A program made the position numbers and the translations under genes. DNA of 64,000 bases from Leifsonia sp. CL147. Lineage in GTDB: Bacteria > Actinomycetota > Actinomycetes > Actinomycetales > Microbacteriaceae. The stretch lies in the NCBI RefSeq assembly GCF_900114565.1, contig NZ_FOTM01000001.1, positions 186,678 to 250,677 on the forward strand. The letters are read 5' to 3'. Positions 20,646 through 29,376 of this stretch are shown piece by piece (position 1 is the stretch's first letter; the number at the start of each line of letters is the position of its first letter). Below the pieces are notes generated by a model. It saw only the letters and a list, made by a program, of their open reading frames with translations, was not told the DNA's origin and did no database searches.

Positions 20646-22526
20646 TTAGGGGGTGCGCAGGATGGGGCGGAAGAACGCGGCGAGCTCGGCGGTCGCGTGC
20701 AGGGGGAGCACGGCGGAGACGTACTGGTCGGGACGCACGACGACGATGGCGCCGCCGCGGTCGATGCCGCGCTCGGCGAAGATGTCGTGGGCCGGGTCGG
20801 TGGCGTACACCTTCTCGTAGTCGATCAGCTCGAACGGCCCGACCCGAGGCAGGAACAGCGCGGGCACGGCCCCCAGGTCGACGGCCGTGTGGTCCTGCTG
20901 GTACACGACCTTCACGTCGAACCACGCATCGGGGTCGGCTCCTGCCGGTGTGGCGGCCAGGGGGGACTCGGGCGAGGACGACATCCACTCGGCCAGGTCT
21001 GCGACGGCGGAGGGCTCGCCGGCGTGGGCCGCGTCGGCGAAGACGTAGACGCGCCAGCGTCCGTCGGCCCGCGCGTGGTGCCCGAGGTGCATCGGGTTGC
21101 CGTCGCAGACCCGCTCGACGGTCGCCGACTTGAAGCGCTTGCCGATCGGGAAGCCGGTCGCGAGCTCCTGATGCGCCGGCTCCCCGACGATGAGCGACGG
21201 CGCATACTGCGTCATGAAACCGGCCGGGAACTCGGCCGTCCGGACGTAGAAGTCCTCCAGCTCGGAGGGACTGGCGAACTCCTCCGGCTTCATGGCCATG
21301 AGCGTCGACCACTCCTTGTCGAACTGGATGAGGTCCTTCGCCACGACCTGGCGCTCGGCCGAGTAGGTGGCGAGCAGGCTCTCCGGGCTGCGGCCGTCGA
21401 GCACGTGCCCCAGCTTCCAGCCGATGTTGAACCCGTCCTGCATCGACACGTTCATGCCCTGACCGGCCTTCGCGCTGTGCGTGTGGCACGCGTCCCCGGT
21501 GATGAAGACGCGGGGGGTGCGCGCCCCGAGCTCCTCCGGCAGCACGTCGTCGAACCGGTCGGTCAGACGGTGACCGACCTCGTAGACGCTGTGCCAGGCG
21601 ACGTTGCGCACATCCAGCGTGTAGGGGTGGAGGATCTCGTTGGCCTTGGCGATGATCTGTTCGATCGTGGTGGAGCGCACCGCGCCCTGGTCGTCCGGCG
21701 GCACCTCGCCGAGGTCGACGTACATCCGGAACAGGTAGCCGCCTTCGCGCGGGATCAGCAGGATGTTGCCGAACTCCGACTGGATCGAGCACTTCGTGCG
21801 GATGTCGGGGAAGTCGGTCACGGCCAGCACATCCATGACGCCCCAGGCGTGGTTCGCCTGGTCGCCCGCGAGGTGGCAGCCGATCGACTCGCGGACCTTG
21901 CTGCGGGCGCCGTCCGCGCCGACGACGTACTTCGCGTGCACGACCCGTTCGACGCCTTCGTCGGGCCCGGCGACGCGGCGGAGGGTGACGGCGACGGGAT
22001 GGTCGCCCCCGCCGACCTCGAGCCGGACGAACTCGTAGCCGTAGTCCGGCCGGATGCGCGAGGGCGAGTTCGCCATGACCTCGGCGAAGTAGTCGAGCAC
22101 GCGCGCCTGGTTGACGATGAGGTGCGGGAACTCGCTGACGCCGGTCGGATCGTCGATCGGTCGCGCCGTGCGGACGATGCGGGTCGGGTCGGCGGGGTCC
22201 GGCTTCCAGAACGCCATCTCGGTGATGCGGTACGCCTCGGCGATGATCCGCTCCGCGAACCCGAACGCCTGGAAGGTCTCGACGCTGCGGGCCTGGATGC
22301 CGTCGGCCTGCCCGATCGCGAGCCGCCCGGGACGGCGCTCGACGATCCGGGTGACGACGCCGGGGAACTGGGACAGCTGAGCGCCGGCGATCATCCCGGC
22401 GGGGCCGGTGCCGACGATGAGCACGTCGACCTCGTCGGGCAGCTCGTCGGGGCGATCGATGCCGGTGCCGGCGGGCTCGTGGATGCGCGGGTCGCCGGAG
22501 ACGTAGCCGTGGTGGTGGAACTGCAC
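20646..22526 (-). CDS. FAD-dependent aromatic hydroxylase (phenol 2-monooxygenase / 3-hydroxybenzoate 4-hydroxylase type)
   Basis: The start is GTG 22526 (VQFHHHGYVSGDPR), with GAGG upstream; 626 residues. FAD-binding motifs are VDVLIVGTGPAGMIAGAQLS (about 40-60), VVGADGARSKVRESI and FITGDACHTHSAKAGQGMN. The C-terminal part (about 430-620) fits the thioredoxin-like dimerisation domain of phenol hydroxylases. These flavoproteins ortho-hydroxylate phenolic rings with NAD(P)H and O2. Length and layout favour the 3-hydroxybenzoate 4-monooxygenase branch, but the substrate is not settled. No ring-cleavage genes lie nearby. Two operator-like palindromes lie upstream. Confidence 0.87.
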   Translation of the reverse strand: MQFHHHGYVSGDPRIHEPAGTGIDRPDELPDEVDVLIVGTGPAGMIAGAQLSQFPGVVTRIVERRPGRLAIGQADGIQARSVETFQAFGFAERIIAEAYRITEMAFWKPDPADPTRIVRTARPIDDPTGVSEFPHLIVNQARVLDYFAEVMANSPSRIRPDYGYEFVRLEVGGGDHPVAVTLRRVAGPDEGVERVVHAKYVVGADGARSKVRESIGCHLAGDQANHAWGVMDVLAVTDFPDIRTKCSIQSEFGNILLIPREGGYLFRMYVDLGEVPPDDQGAVRSTTIEQIIAKANEILHPYTLDVRNVAWHSVYEVGHRLTDRFDDVLPEELGARTPRVFITGDACHTHSAKAGQGMNVSMQDGFNIGWKLGHVLDGRSPESLLATYSAERQVVAKDLIQFDKEWSTLMAMKPEEFASPSELEDFYVRTAEFPAGFMTQYAPSLIVGEPAHQELATGFPIGKRFKSATVERVCDGNPMHLGHHARADGRWRVYVFADAAHAGEPSAVADLAEWMSSSPESPLAATPAGADPDAWFDVKVVYQQDHTAVDLGAVPALFLPRVGPFELIDYEKVYATDPAHDIFAERGIDRGGAIVVVRPDQYVSAVLPLHATAELAAFFRPILRTP

Positions 22527-22548
22527 GCGGTCCTCACTTCGTTGTGGT

Positions 22549-22585
22549 CGTTCACTATCCGAACGCCGTGTTCGCATAGTGCACG
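22549..22585 (-). promoter_or_regulatory. paired palindromes upstream of the hydroxylase (putative IclR operators)
   Basis: CGTTCACTATCCGAACG (22549-22565) and, inverted and less perfect, CGTGCACTATGCGAACA (22585-22569 on the minus strand) are separated by three bases. The first has the same arms and spacing as the palindrome over the iclR promoter at 19773. They lie in the divergent region with the methyltransferase gene, which may share the control. Confidence 0.6.
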
Positions 22586-22701
22586 ACAAGGATACCGCAG
22601 TGCCGTCGGCGGAGGGCCGCATCCCGGTGCCGTCGTCAGCGTCACCGCTTTCGGCTAGGCTGGCGGGCTCGGCGCCGACCGGGCGGAACGGGAGAAGCAG
22701 G

Positions 22702-23532
22702 ATGTCGTCCTTCAGCGACGCGAACAGAGCCAACTGGGATGAGCGCGCCAGCATCCACGCCGACCGCAGCGGCCAGGGATATCGGATCTCCCAGTTCATC
22801 GAGGACAGGGAACTCCTCTCCGGCGTGGTGCGGTTCGATCTGCCGCGGCTCGGATCGATCGCCGGCAAGCGCGTCGTGCACCTGCAGTGCCACATCGGGA
22901 CCGACACCCTGTCGCTGGCCCGGCTCGGCGCCCGGGTCACGGGCCTCGACTTCTCGCCGGTCGCCATCGAGGAGGCGCGCAAGCTCGTCGCCGACACGGG
23001 CGACGACGCCGACTTCGTCGTCTCGGATGTGTACGACGCCGCCTCGGTCCTGACGCCCGGATCGTTCGACCTCGTCTACACCGGCATCGGCGCCCTCTGC
23101 TGGCTTCCGCGCGTGGATCGCTGGGCCGCGGTCGTCGCGGAGCTGCTCGCGCCCGGCGGCTCCCTGTTCCTGCGGGAGGGCCATCCCATCCTCTGGTCGA
23201 TGGATGAGACCCTCGACGACGACCTGCACCTGCGGTTCTCGTACTTCGAGCGACCGGAGCCTCTGCCGTGGGACTCGGACACCACCTACGTCGACACCTA
23301 CCGCCGGCTGACCGCGACGCGCACCTACGAGTGGAACCATTCGCTCGGCGAGATCGTGACGGCACTCCTCTCGGCGGGCCTGCGCATCGACCTCCTCGAA
23401 GAACACGACAGCGTCCCGTGGGAGGCTCTGCCCGGCCAGATGCTCCGGAGGCCCGACGGCGAGTTCGCGCTGTCGGAGCGCGACGGCGTCGCCCCGCTCA
23501 GCTACACACTGCGGGCGACGAAGCCGGCGTGA
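22702..23532 (+). CDS. class I SAM-dependent methyltransferase
   Basis: A 276-residue protein starting at ATG 22702 (MSSFSDANRANWDERASIHA). The Rossmann SAM-binding motif is VVHLQCHIGTDTLSLARLGARVTGLDFS, with the acidic post-II residue in LDFSPVAIEEA. Motif IV is DLVYTGIGALCWL. A C-terminal extension (YVDTYRRLTATRTYEWNHS) may form the substrate pocket. The family methylates small molecules; the substrate is unknown. It is divergent from the FAD hydroxylase, so O-methylation of a phenolic product is possible but speculative. Confidence 0.85.
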   Translation: MSSFSDANRANWDERASIHADRSGQGYRISQFIEDRELLSGVVRFDLPRLGSIAGKRVVHLQCHIGTDTLSLARLGARVTGLDFSPVAIEEARKLVADTGDDADFVVSDVYDAASVLTPGSFDLVYTGIGALCWLPRVDRWAAVVAELLAPGGSLFLREGHPILWSMDETLDDDLHLRFSYFERPEPLPWDSDTTYVDTYRRLTATRTYEWNHSLGEIVTALLSAGLRIDLLEEHDSVPWEALPGQMLRRPDGEFALSERDGVAPLSYTLRATKPA

Positions 23533-23625
23533 GGGCCAGAATGGCCTGAGCGTGCTGCGACGCTGATCCTCTCGTCGCTGCCGGCTCCCGGGAATGACAC
23601 CCGGGCCGAGCGGGTTCGCCCTTTC

Positions 23626-24522
23626 ATGACTGCGGCGCTGACTCCGACCCGTGCGGCGGCTCCCGAGCGGGCCGGCCTGACCGAGCTGGAGGCCGTGCTC
23701 GCCCGGCTGGAATGGAACCTGCTCGACTTCTCCCGCACAGCACTCGCGCGGGGGAGCGGCATGGCGGGATCGCCCGGGTCGGTCCGCTTTCACTATGTCG
23801 TCTCCGGCGCCGTCGAGATCAGCGGAGGCGAATCGCCCGTCCAGCTGGACGCCGGTGATTTCCTGATGCTGCCGCGGGCCGGTGCTCGCCGCATCCATGC
23901 CCTCCAGGACACCGTCCTCGCGTCCGGCGAGCTGGAAGCCGCCACTTCGGCCGGGCTTCCGTTCGCGGCGGCGCTTCCCGGGATGCTCGTGGCCTGTGGA
24001 TTCGTGGTGCGCGAACCGCACATGGGGCCGCTCATCGAGACGCTCGGCCAGGAGTTCGGGGGGATGCGGGCAGGCAACGCGGTCATGGCGAGCCGCATCG
24101 CCACGGTCATCGCGTCGGCGGCCGTCCGCTCCTGGGTCGAGAACGGATGCGCTCCCGACGATTGGCTGGTCAGCGTACGCGACCCGCACATCGCCCGTGC
24201 GGTCGCCGCGATGCGTGAGGCGCCGGGCGAGCCGTGGACGGTCGACAGCCTCGCACGGGTGGCACGCGCGTCCCGGACAGTGTTCGCGGAGCGCTTCCAC
24301 GAGCTCGTCGGCGATTCGCCCAGCCGCTACCTCGCGGGTCTCCGGATGGAGCAGGCCAAGGACCTGCTGCGCGAGGGGCGGCTGAGCGTGGGCGAGGTGG
24401 CGCTCCGCCTCGGCTACGGCTCGGATGCCGCCTTCAGCCGGGCCTTCCGTCGCCACACCGGGATGAGCCCGGCGAGCTGGCGGCGCGAGTCCGCCGCGAG
24501 GGCGTCCCTCCTCACCGCGTGA
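23626..24522 (+). CDS. AraC-family transcriptional regulator with cupin domain
   Basis: A 298-residue protein. Residues 15-190 resemble the cupin-type N-terminal domain of AraC_binding_2/Cupin_6 proteins (RFHYVVSGAVEISGG, VQLDAGDFLMLPRAGARRI). Residues 195-295 are two HTH motifs (WTVDSLARVARASRTVFAERF, LSVGEVALRLGYGSDAAFSRAF). Its stop overlaps the 3' end of the convergent MFS exporter by 11 bases; regulators of this type often control an adjacent exporter. Confidence 0.88.
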   Translation: MTAALTPTRAAAPERAGLTELEAVLARLEWNLLDFSRTALARGSGMAGSPGSVRFHYVVSGAVEISGGESPVQLDAGDFLMLPRAGARRIHALQDTVLASGELEAATSAGLPFAAALPGMLVACGFVVREPHMGPLIETLGQEFGGMRAGNAVMASRIATVIASAAVRSWVENGCAPDDWLVSVRDPHIARAVAAMREAPGEPWTVDSLARVARASRTVFAERFHELVGDSPSRYLAGLRMEQAKDLLREGRLSVGEVALRLGYGSDAAFSRAFRRHTGMSPASWRRESAARASLLTA

Positions 24523-25732
24523 GCGAACCGGTCGAGCGCCGAGCCGACCCGAGCAGCACTCCGCCCGCCACCGCCGCGACAGCGCCGGCGACGAGCGCGT
24601 CCTTCACCCCGGCGCCGTCGACGAGCATGCCGCCTGCGGCAGCGCCGAGAGCGATGGCCACCTGGAAGGCGGAGACGACGAGTCCGCCCGCGGCCTCCAT
24701 CCGCTCCGGCTCCGCCCGGGCCGCCCAGGTCTGGACCAGGGTGGGCACGCCGCCGAAGGCGAACCCCCACAGCCCGACCGCGACGAAGGCGAGCGGGACC
24801 TCGGCCGGCAGCAGAGCGAACACCGTCACCGCGGCTCCCAGCACGGCCGGCATCACGACGAGAGCCGTGCGCAGCCGGCGATCCGCTACCACTCCGGCGA
24901 TGATGTTCCCGACGAAGCCGCCCGCGCCGTAGACCGCGAGCAGGATCGCCAATCCTCCCGTCGTCAGCCCGGGGATGTCCGCGGCACCCAGCCGGATGTA
25001 CGTGAATCCGGTGAAGTGGCCGCCGGCGAGCAGCGCGATGCCGATCAGGCCCACGATCATGGTGGGCGAGCGGAGGGTGGCCACGAGACTGCGGACGCCC
25101 GATCCCCGGGCGGGGGCGATCGGCGGAAGCAGCACGAGCTGCGCGACGGCGGCGGCGACGGACATCGCGGCGACGAGGAGGAACACGGCACGCCAGCCCC
25201 AGAGGGCGCCGAGGAAGGCTCCGAGCGGCACGGCGACCACGGTGGCGAGCGAGACGCCCGTGTTGACGATCATCATGGCTCGTCCGAAGTGCTCCGCAGG
25301 CACCAGCTGGGCCGCGACGGCGACGGCCATCGACCAGAAGCCGGAGATCGCGATCCCGAGCAGCACGCGAGCCACCAGCAGCAGCCAGAACTGCGGGGCG
25401 ACGGCCACGAGCAGGTTGGAGGCGGCGGCGAGGACCGCGAGCCCGACCAGCAGCATCCGCCGGTCGAGCCGGGGGAACAGGGGCCCGATCGCGGGACCGG
25501 CGACCACCCCGATGAGCGCCGTCGCGGTGACCGCCTGGCCGGCCGTCCCCTCGCTGATCCCGAGACCCGCGGCGATGGGCGACAGCAGGCTGGCCGGCAG
25601 GAATTCGCTGGTGACCAGCGCGAACACCCCCAGCATCAGCGCGACGACTCCGCCCCACGAGGCCCGGCGCACAGCGGGGCCGGCGGCCGGCACGGAGGAG
25701 GTGTTCGGCTGGGAGGAGGTCTCGACGCTCAT
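24512..25732 (-). CDS. MFS transporter (DHA1-type exporter)
   Basis: A 406-residue integral membrane protein with about 12 helices. The N-terminal half has TSEFLPASLLSPIAAGLGIS and GPLFPRLDRRMLLVG, the loop 2-3 signature of drug:proton antiporters; ARVLLGIAISGFWSM fits helix 4. It is similar in pattern to arabinose/chloramphenicol-type exporters (YdhP/Cml). The ligand is unknown. It converges on, and overlaps, the AraC-type gene. Confidence 0.87.
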   Translation of the reverse strand: MSVETSSQPNTSSVPAAGPAVRRASWGGVVALMLGVFALVTSEFLPASLLSPIAAGLGISEGTAGQAVTATALIGVVAGPAIGPLFPRLDRRMLLVGLAVLAAASNLLVAVAPQFWLLLVARVLLGIAISGFWSMAVAVAAQLVPAEHFGRAMMIVNTGVSLATVVAVPLGAFLGALWGWRAVFLLVAAMSVAAAVAQLVLLPPIAPARGSGVRSLVATLRSPTMIVGLIGIALLAGGHFTGFTYIRLGAADIPGLTTGGLAILLAVYGAGGFVGNIIAGVVADRRLRTALVVMPAVLGAAVTVFALLPAEVPLAFVAVGLWGFAFGGVPTLVQTWAARAEPERMEAAGGLVVSAFQVAIALGAAAGGMLVDGAGVKDALVAGAVAAVAGGVLLGSARRSTGSLTR

Positions 25733-25872
25733 GACCCCAGCCTGGCAGTCCGCCCATCCGCCCGCCCGGCCGATCGTCCGTGACCCCTGATCGCTCGTCC
25801 GGAATCCCCGGGCGCATGGCCGGAACTGTCCGGATGGTCCGCCGGACGGCCGGCACTGCTAGGGTCCGAGGC

Positions 25873-26274
25873 GTGAGCATTCAGACATTCGGGCAACCAG
25901 GGCCGACGTTGGTGCAACTCGGCAACGTCACCGCGAATGAAGCATGGGTCGTGACGCCGGCGGGCACCTGGCCGATCGCCGAGGTGAACGTGACGACAGT
26001 CGACCAGACCAACTCGACCAGCCACACTCCGGCCTGGGCGATCGTCCTCGTGGTGGTCTTCATCTGGTTCTTCCTGCTCAGCCTGCTGTTCCTGCTGGCC
26101 CGGGAGGTGCGGGTCGGCGGGTACATCGCCATCCACATCAGTGCTCGCAACGGTCAGACCTACACGGAGCAGGTGCCGGTCTACAGCGCGCAGCAGCGGG
26201 CGGACGTCTTCGCTCGTGCGGGTTACCTGCAGGCCCTCATCGGGCACGCGCGCGCGGTGCGCGGCCAGGGCTGA
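25873..26274 (+). CDS. hypothetical protein with one transmembrane segment
   Basis: The start is GTG 25873 (VSIQTFGQPGPTLVQLGNVT), giving 133 residues. A polar N-terminal part is followed by WAIVLVVVFIWFFLLSLLFLL (about 57-77), and a C-terminal cytosolic or external part, GGYIAIHISARNGQTYTEQV. I do not recognise a named family, although similar short proteins are common in actinobacteria. It ends 19 bases from the convergent GH1 gene with no hairpin between. Confidence 0.65.
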   Translation: MSIQTFGQPGPTLVQLGNVTANEAWVVTPAGTWPIAEVNVTTVDQTNSTSHTPAWAIVLVVVFIWFFLLSLLFLLAREVRVGGYIAIHISARNGQTYTEQVPVYSAQQRADVFARAGYLQALIGHARAVRGQG

Positions 26275-26293
26275 CCGGCGAACCGCTGACCGC

Positions 26294-27658
26294 TCACTCC
26301 CGGAGGAAGTCGGCCATCCAGAGCGCGCTGCGCTTCGGGGTTCGCGTCTGCGTCCGGTAGTCGACGTGGACGATGCCGAAGCGGCGGGAGAAGCCCCAGG
26401 ACCACTCCCAGTTGTCCATCAGCGTCCAGAGGAAGTACCCGCGCAGCGGCAGTCCGGCGGCGACCGCATCCCGAGCGGCCTCGAGATGCGCCTGAAGGTA
26501 CTCTGTGCGCTCACCGTCGTCGATCCGGCCGTCCGAGCCTTCGCTGTCGGGATAGGCCGCGCCGTTCTCGGTGATGTAGAGCGGGAGCCCGGGCGCCAGG
26601 TCGCCGGCCATCCGCAGCACGTCGAGCATCCCGTCCGGGTGCACCTCCCAGCCCATCTGCGTCGACGGCGCGCCCGTGTCCACCACGCGGACGTGCTCGC
26701 TGCCGGGGTAGGAGCTCGGGGGTGCGCCGGCGGCGGGCGCGGAGGCGGAGGCCACGATGTGGCGGCTGTAGTAGTTGACGCCGAGGAAGTCGATCGGGGC
26801 CGAGATGCTGCGCAGGTCCTCCTCGGTCGCGTTCTCCGCGAACCAGCGCGTCTCGCCCAGGTCCTCGAGCACGTCCGCGGGGTAGGTTCCGGTCAGCACC
26901 GGATCGAGGAACAGCCGGTTGCTGAGCCCGTCGATGCGACGGGCGGCATCCGCGTCCCCGCCCGAATCCCCCGCCGGCTCCACGGGGTAGAGGTTCAGGG
27001 AGATGCCCACGCGGGCCTCCGGCGCGGCCGCCCGCAGCGCCTCCACGGCGAGACCATGGCCGAGCAGGAGGTGGTGGGCCGCGTGGGCCGCCCGCGAGCC
27101 GAGGGCCCGGCCCGGCGCATGGATGCCGCTCGCATAGCCGAGGAACGCCGAGCACCACGGCTCGTTGAGGGTGATCCAGTCGGCGACCACGTCGCTCAGC
27201 CGGTCGGCCACCTCGTGCGCGTAGTCGGCGAACCTGCGAGCCGTGTCGCGCTGGAGCCACCCGCCTCGATCCTCGAGGGCCTGCGGGAGATCCCAGTGGT
27301 ACAGCGTCGCCCACGGCGTGACGCCGTGCTCCCGCAGAGACTCGGCGAGGCGACGGTAGAAGTCGATCCCGGCCTGGTTCGGGCGGCCCCGGCCGTCGGG
27401 CTGGATGCGCGGCCAGGCGATCGAGAACCGGTAGGCGCCGAACCCCAGGTCGGACATCAGGGCGACGTCCTCCGCCCAGCGATGGTAGTGGTCGTCCGCC
27501 ACGTCGCCGGTGGTGCCGTCGGCGATCGCGCCGGGCACACGTGAGAACGTGTCCCAGATGCTTTCGCCGCGGCCGTCCTCGCGGGTGGCTCCCTCGATCT
27601 GGTACGCGGCGGTCGCCGATCCGACGACGAAGCCCTCCGGGAGATCGCTTCTGCGCAT
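26294..27658 (-). CDS. GH1 beta-glucosidase
   Basis: ATG 27658 (MRRSDLPEGFVVGSATA) is preferred over ATG 27664 because GAAGGAG then lies 8 bases upstream; 454 residues. GH1 motifs include the N-terminal FVVGSATAAYQIEGA, acid/base in ITLNEPWC, and nucleophile in LYITENGAAY. It is a cytosolic retaining beta-glycosidase with no signal peptide. It probably hydrolyses beta-glucosides or related oligosaccharides brought in by an importer, perhaps the one at 32320-35487, although it is a separate transcription unit. Confidence 0.92.
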   Translation of the reverse strand: MRRSDLPEGFVVGSATAAYQIEGATREDGRGESIWDTFSRVPGAIADGTTGDVADDHYHRWAEDVALMSDLGFGAYRFSIAWPRIQPDGRGRPNQAGIDFYRRLAESLREHGVTPWATLYHWDLPQALEDRGGWLQRDTARRFADYAHEVADRLSDVVADWITLNEPWCSAFLGYASGIHAPGRALGSRAAHAAHHLLLGHGLAVEALRAAAPEARVGISLNLYPVEPAGDSGGDADAARRIDGLSNRLFLDPVLTGTYPADVLEDLGETRWFAENATEEDLRSISAPIDFLGVNYYSRHIVASASAPAAGAPPSSYPGSEHVRVVDTGAPSTQMGWEVHPDGMLDVLRMAGDLAPGLPLYITENGAAYPDSEGSDGRIDDGERTEYLQAHLEAARDAVAAGLPLRGYFLWTLMDNWEWSWGFSRRFGIVHVDYRTQTRTPKRSALWMADFLRE

Positions 27659-27675
27659 TGACATTGCTCCTTCGA

Positions 27676-29376
27676 TCACCTGTCTCTGAACCCTCTCAGA
27701 TGTTCGGCACCGGCACCCAGGGTGACGCGCCCGCGATCCGGGATGCTGGGTGGATGCGCAACAAGGTCCCGGCGGTCACCGCTCTTTTCTGGGTGACCAA
27801 GCTGCTCACCACCGCCATGGGCGAGACGACGTCGGACTTCCTGGTCAAGACCATCGACCCCTTCGTGGCGGTGGGAGGCGCCTTCGCCGTGTTCGCCGTC
27901 GCGATGGTGCTGCAGTTCGCCGTCAAGCGCTACATCGCGTGGGTCTACTGGTTCGCCGTGCTCATGGTCGCCGTGTTCGGAACGATGGTGGCCGATGTCC
28001 TGCACGTCGAGCTCGGGGTGCCGTACGCCGTGTCGACCGTCGGCTTCGCGATGGCGCTCGCTGCCGTGTTCGCTGTCTGGTACGCGACGCAGCGCACGCT
28101 CTCCGTCCACCGCATCGACACCCGGGCGCGCGAGATGTTCTACTGGTGCGCGGTCCTCGGCACCTTCGCCCTGGGCACCGCCTTCGGCGATCTGACGGCC
28201 ACGACGCTGGGACTCGGCTACTTCGGTTCGGCGCTGGTCTTCGGGATCCTGTTCGCCATCCCCGGAGTCGCCTACCGCTGGTGGGGTCTGGGTGGGACCG
28301 CCGCGTTCTGGACGGCCTATGTCCTCACCCGGCCGTTCGGCGCCTCGCTCTCCGACGGCTTGGCCGTGTCGCACGCGCGAGGCGGACTGGACCTCGGCAC
28401 GGGGCCGGTGAGCCTCGTGCTGTTCGCGGCGATCGTCGTGTGCGTCGCCGTGCTCAGCGCCCGCGACCGCGCCGCTTTGGAGCCGGTCGGCCTCGCCTCC
28501 CCGTCCCTCGACGATGCGGCCGACGCGTCCCGCCCCTAGAGACGCCCGGACGGCGGTGTCCGTCAGCAGGTCGCCGTCGCCCACCCGGAGCCGGGCGCTC
28601 GCCTCCCAGCGGCCGCCGGGCTCCAGCCGCAGCTCCTCCCGGTCGAACGGCGCCGGCCCGAAGCCCGGATACTCCGTCGAGCGCACGAACCAGGACGACG
28701 GCGACGGCGCCTCCAGAACCACGCTCGCGGCGCCATCCGGTCGGATGAGTGCCAGCCATCGCGCGCGCGAGCCGAGGAAGCCGTCCGCCGGCCCTGTCCT
28801 CCCGTCGTCCGCCGTCGCGGTGGCGTCGCGGAACTCCGGCGCGAGGCGAAGGAAGAGGCCGCCGTATCCCGCGCCCGCGCGTCCCCTCGTGGCAGGACTG
28901 CCCAGCGTCAGGCGCTCTACCGCTCGCACCCGCGACGCCCAGTCCAGCATCCAGCCGCTCCCGGTCGGGACGAACCTGAGCAGCCGGTCCTCGACGGCCA
29001 GCGGAGCTCCGCGGGCGTCGCGCCAGGTGAGCCGCGACCGGATGCTTCCCGAGGGGTCCAGCTGGACGCGGTCGGTGCGCATCGACCCGTTGTCTCCCGC
29101 GTCGAGGTAGGCGGCTGCGGCCCGGTCCCAGCTGCGCCCGCCCCAGAGGTTCGCCCTGCCCACGACGGGCAGCGCCAGCGAGAAGCCGTGGTGCCACGGG
29201 TGGTCCGCGGGCTGGAAGTCGGCCACCGCCACGCCTGCCGGAGTGGCGATCGGGTACAGGTACGGGCGAGGCGATTCGACCGCGGGCGTGTCCGGCGCGA
29301 AGACATAGCGGGCGATCCGCCGTCCGTTCAGGATGATGTCGACTCCGGAGGCGTCCTGCCGTGCGGTCAGCGCCAC
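27676..29376 (-). CDS. PmoA-like (DUF6807) protein with missing stop; native part about 28537-29376
   Basis: Residues 1-280 (MALTARQDASGVDIILNGRR, HPWHHGFSLALPVVGRANLWGG, DRLLRFVPTGSGWMLDW) fit the DUF6807/PmoA-like beta-sandwich family found in sugar-use operons. The frame then has no stop and runs another 286 residues antisense to the membrane-protein gene at 27754-28539; that tail is plainly non-native in composition. A TAG lies in the neighbouring frame inside the CTAG at 28536-28539, which would end both convergent genes. A one-base frameshift just before 28540, or real loss of the stop, explains this. Its start overlaps the Gfo/Idh gene by 10 bases; it is the last gene of the operon. 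Confidence 0.65.
   Translation of the reverse strand: MALTARQDASGVDIILNGRRIARYVFAPDTPAVESPRPYLYPIATPAGVAVADFQPADHPWHHGFSLALPVVGRANLWGGRSWDRAAAAYLDAGDNGSMRTDRVQLDPSGSIRSRLTWRDARGAPLAVEDRLLRFVPTGSGWMLDWASRVRAVERLTLGSPATRGRAGAGYGGLFLRLAPEFRDATATADDGRTGPADGFLGSRARWLALIRPDGAASVVLEAPSPSSWFVRSTEYPGFGPAPFDREELRLEPGGRWEASARLRVGDGDLLTDTAVRASLGAGRVGRIVEGRGGEADRLQSGAVAGAEHGDAHDDRREQHEAHRPRAEVQSASRVRHGQAVGERGAERPGEDIGRPERGGPTQTPPAVGDSGDGEQDPEDQRRTEVAESQRRGRQIAEGGAQGEGAEDRAPVEHLARPGVDAVDGERALRRVPDSEHGSERHREADGRHGVRHPELDVQDIGHHRSEHGDHEHGEPVDPRDVALDGELQHHRDGEHGEGASHRHEGVDGLDQEVRRRLAHGGGEQLGHPEKSGDRRDLVAHPPSIPDRGRVTLGAGAEHLRGFRDR
27754..28539 (+). CDS. COG4705-like multi-pass membrane protein
   Basis: The start is ATG 27754 (MRNKVPAVTALFWVTKLLTT), giving 261 residues. 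About seven hydrophobic helices are separated by short loops. The opening sequence and KTIDPFVAVGGAFAVFAVA, MFYWCAVLGTFALGTAFGDL agree with a conserved, uncharacterised bacterial membrane protein family. The next in-frame start upstream (27700) is less likely. Antisense to it lies the run-on frame of the PmoA-like gene. Confidence 0.8.
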   Translation: MRNKVPAVTALFWVTKLLTTAMGETTSDFLVKTIDPFVAVGGAFAVFAVAMVLQFAVKRYIAWVYWFAVLMVAVFGTMVADVLHVELGVPYAVSTVGFAMALAAVFAVWYATQRTLSVHRIDTRAREMFYWCAVLGTFALGTAFGDLTATTLGLGYFGSALVFGILFAIPGVAYRWWGLGGTAAFWTAYVLTRPFGASLSDGLAVSHARGGLDLGTGPVSLVLFAAIVVCVAVLSARDRAALEPVGLASPSLDDAADASRP

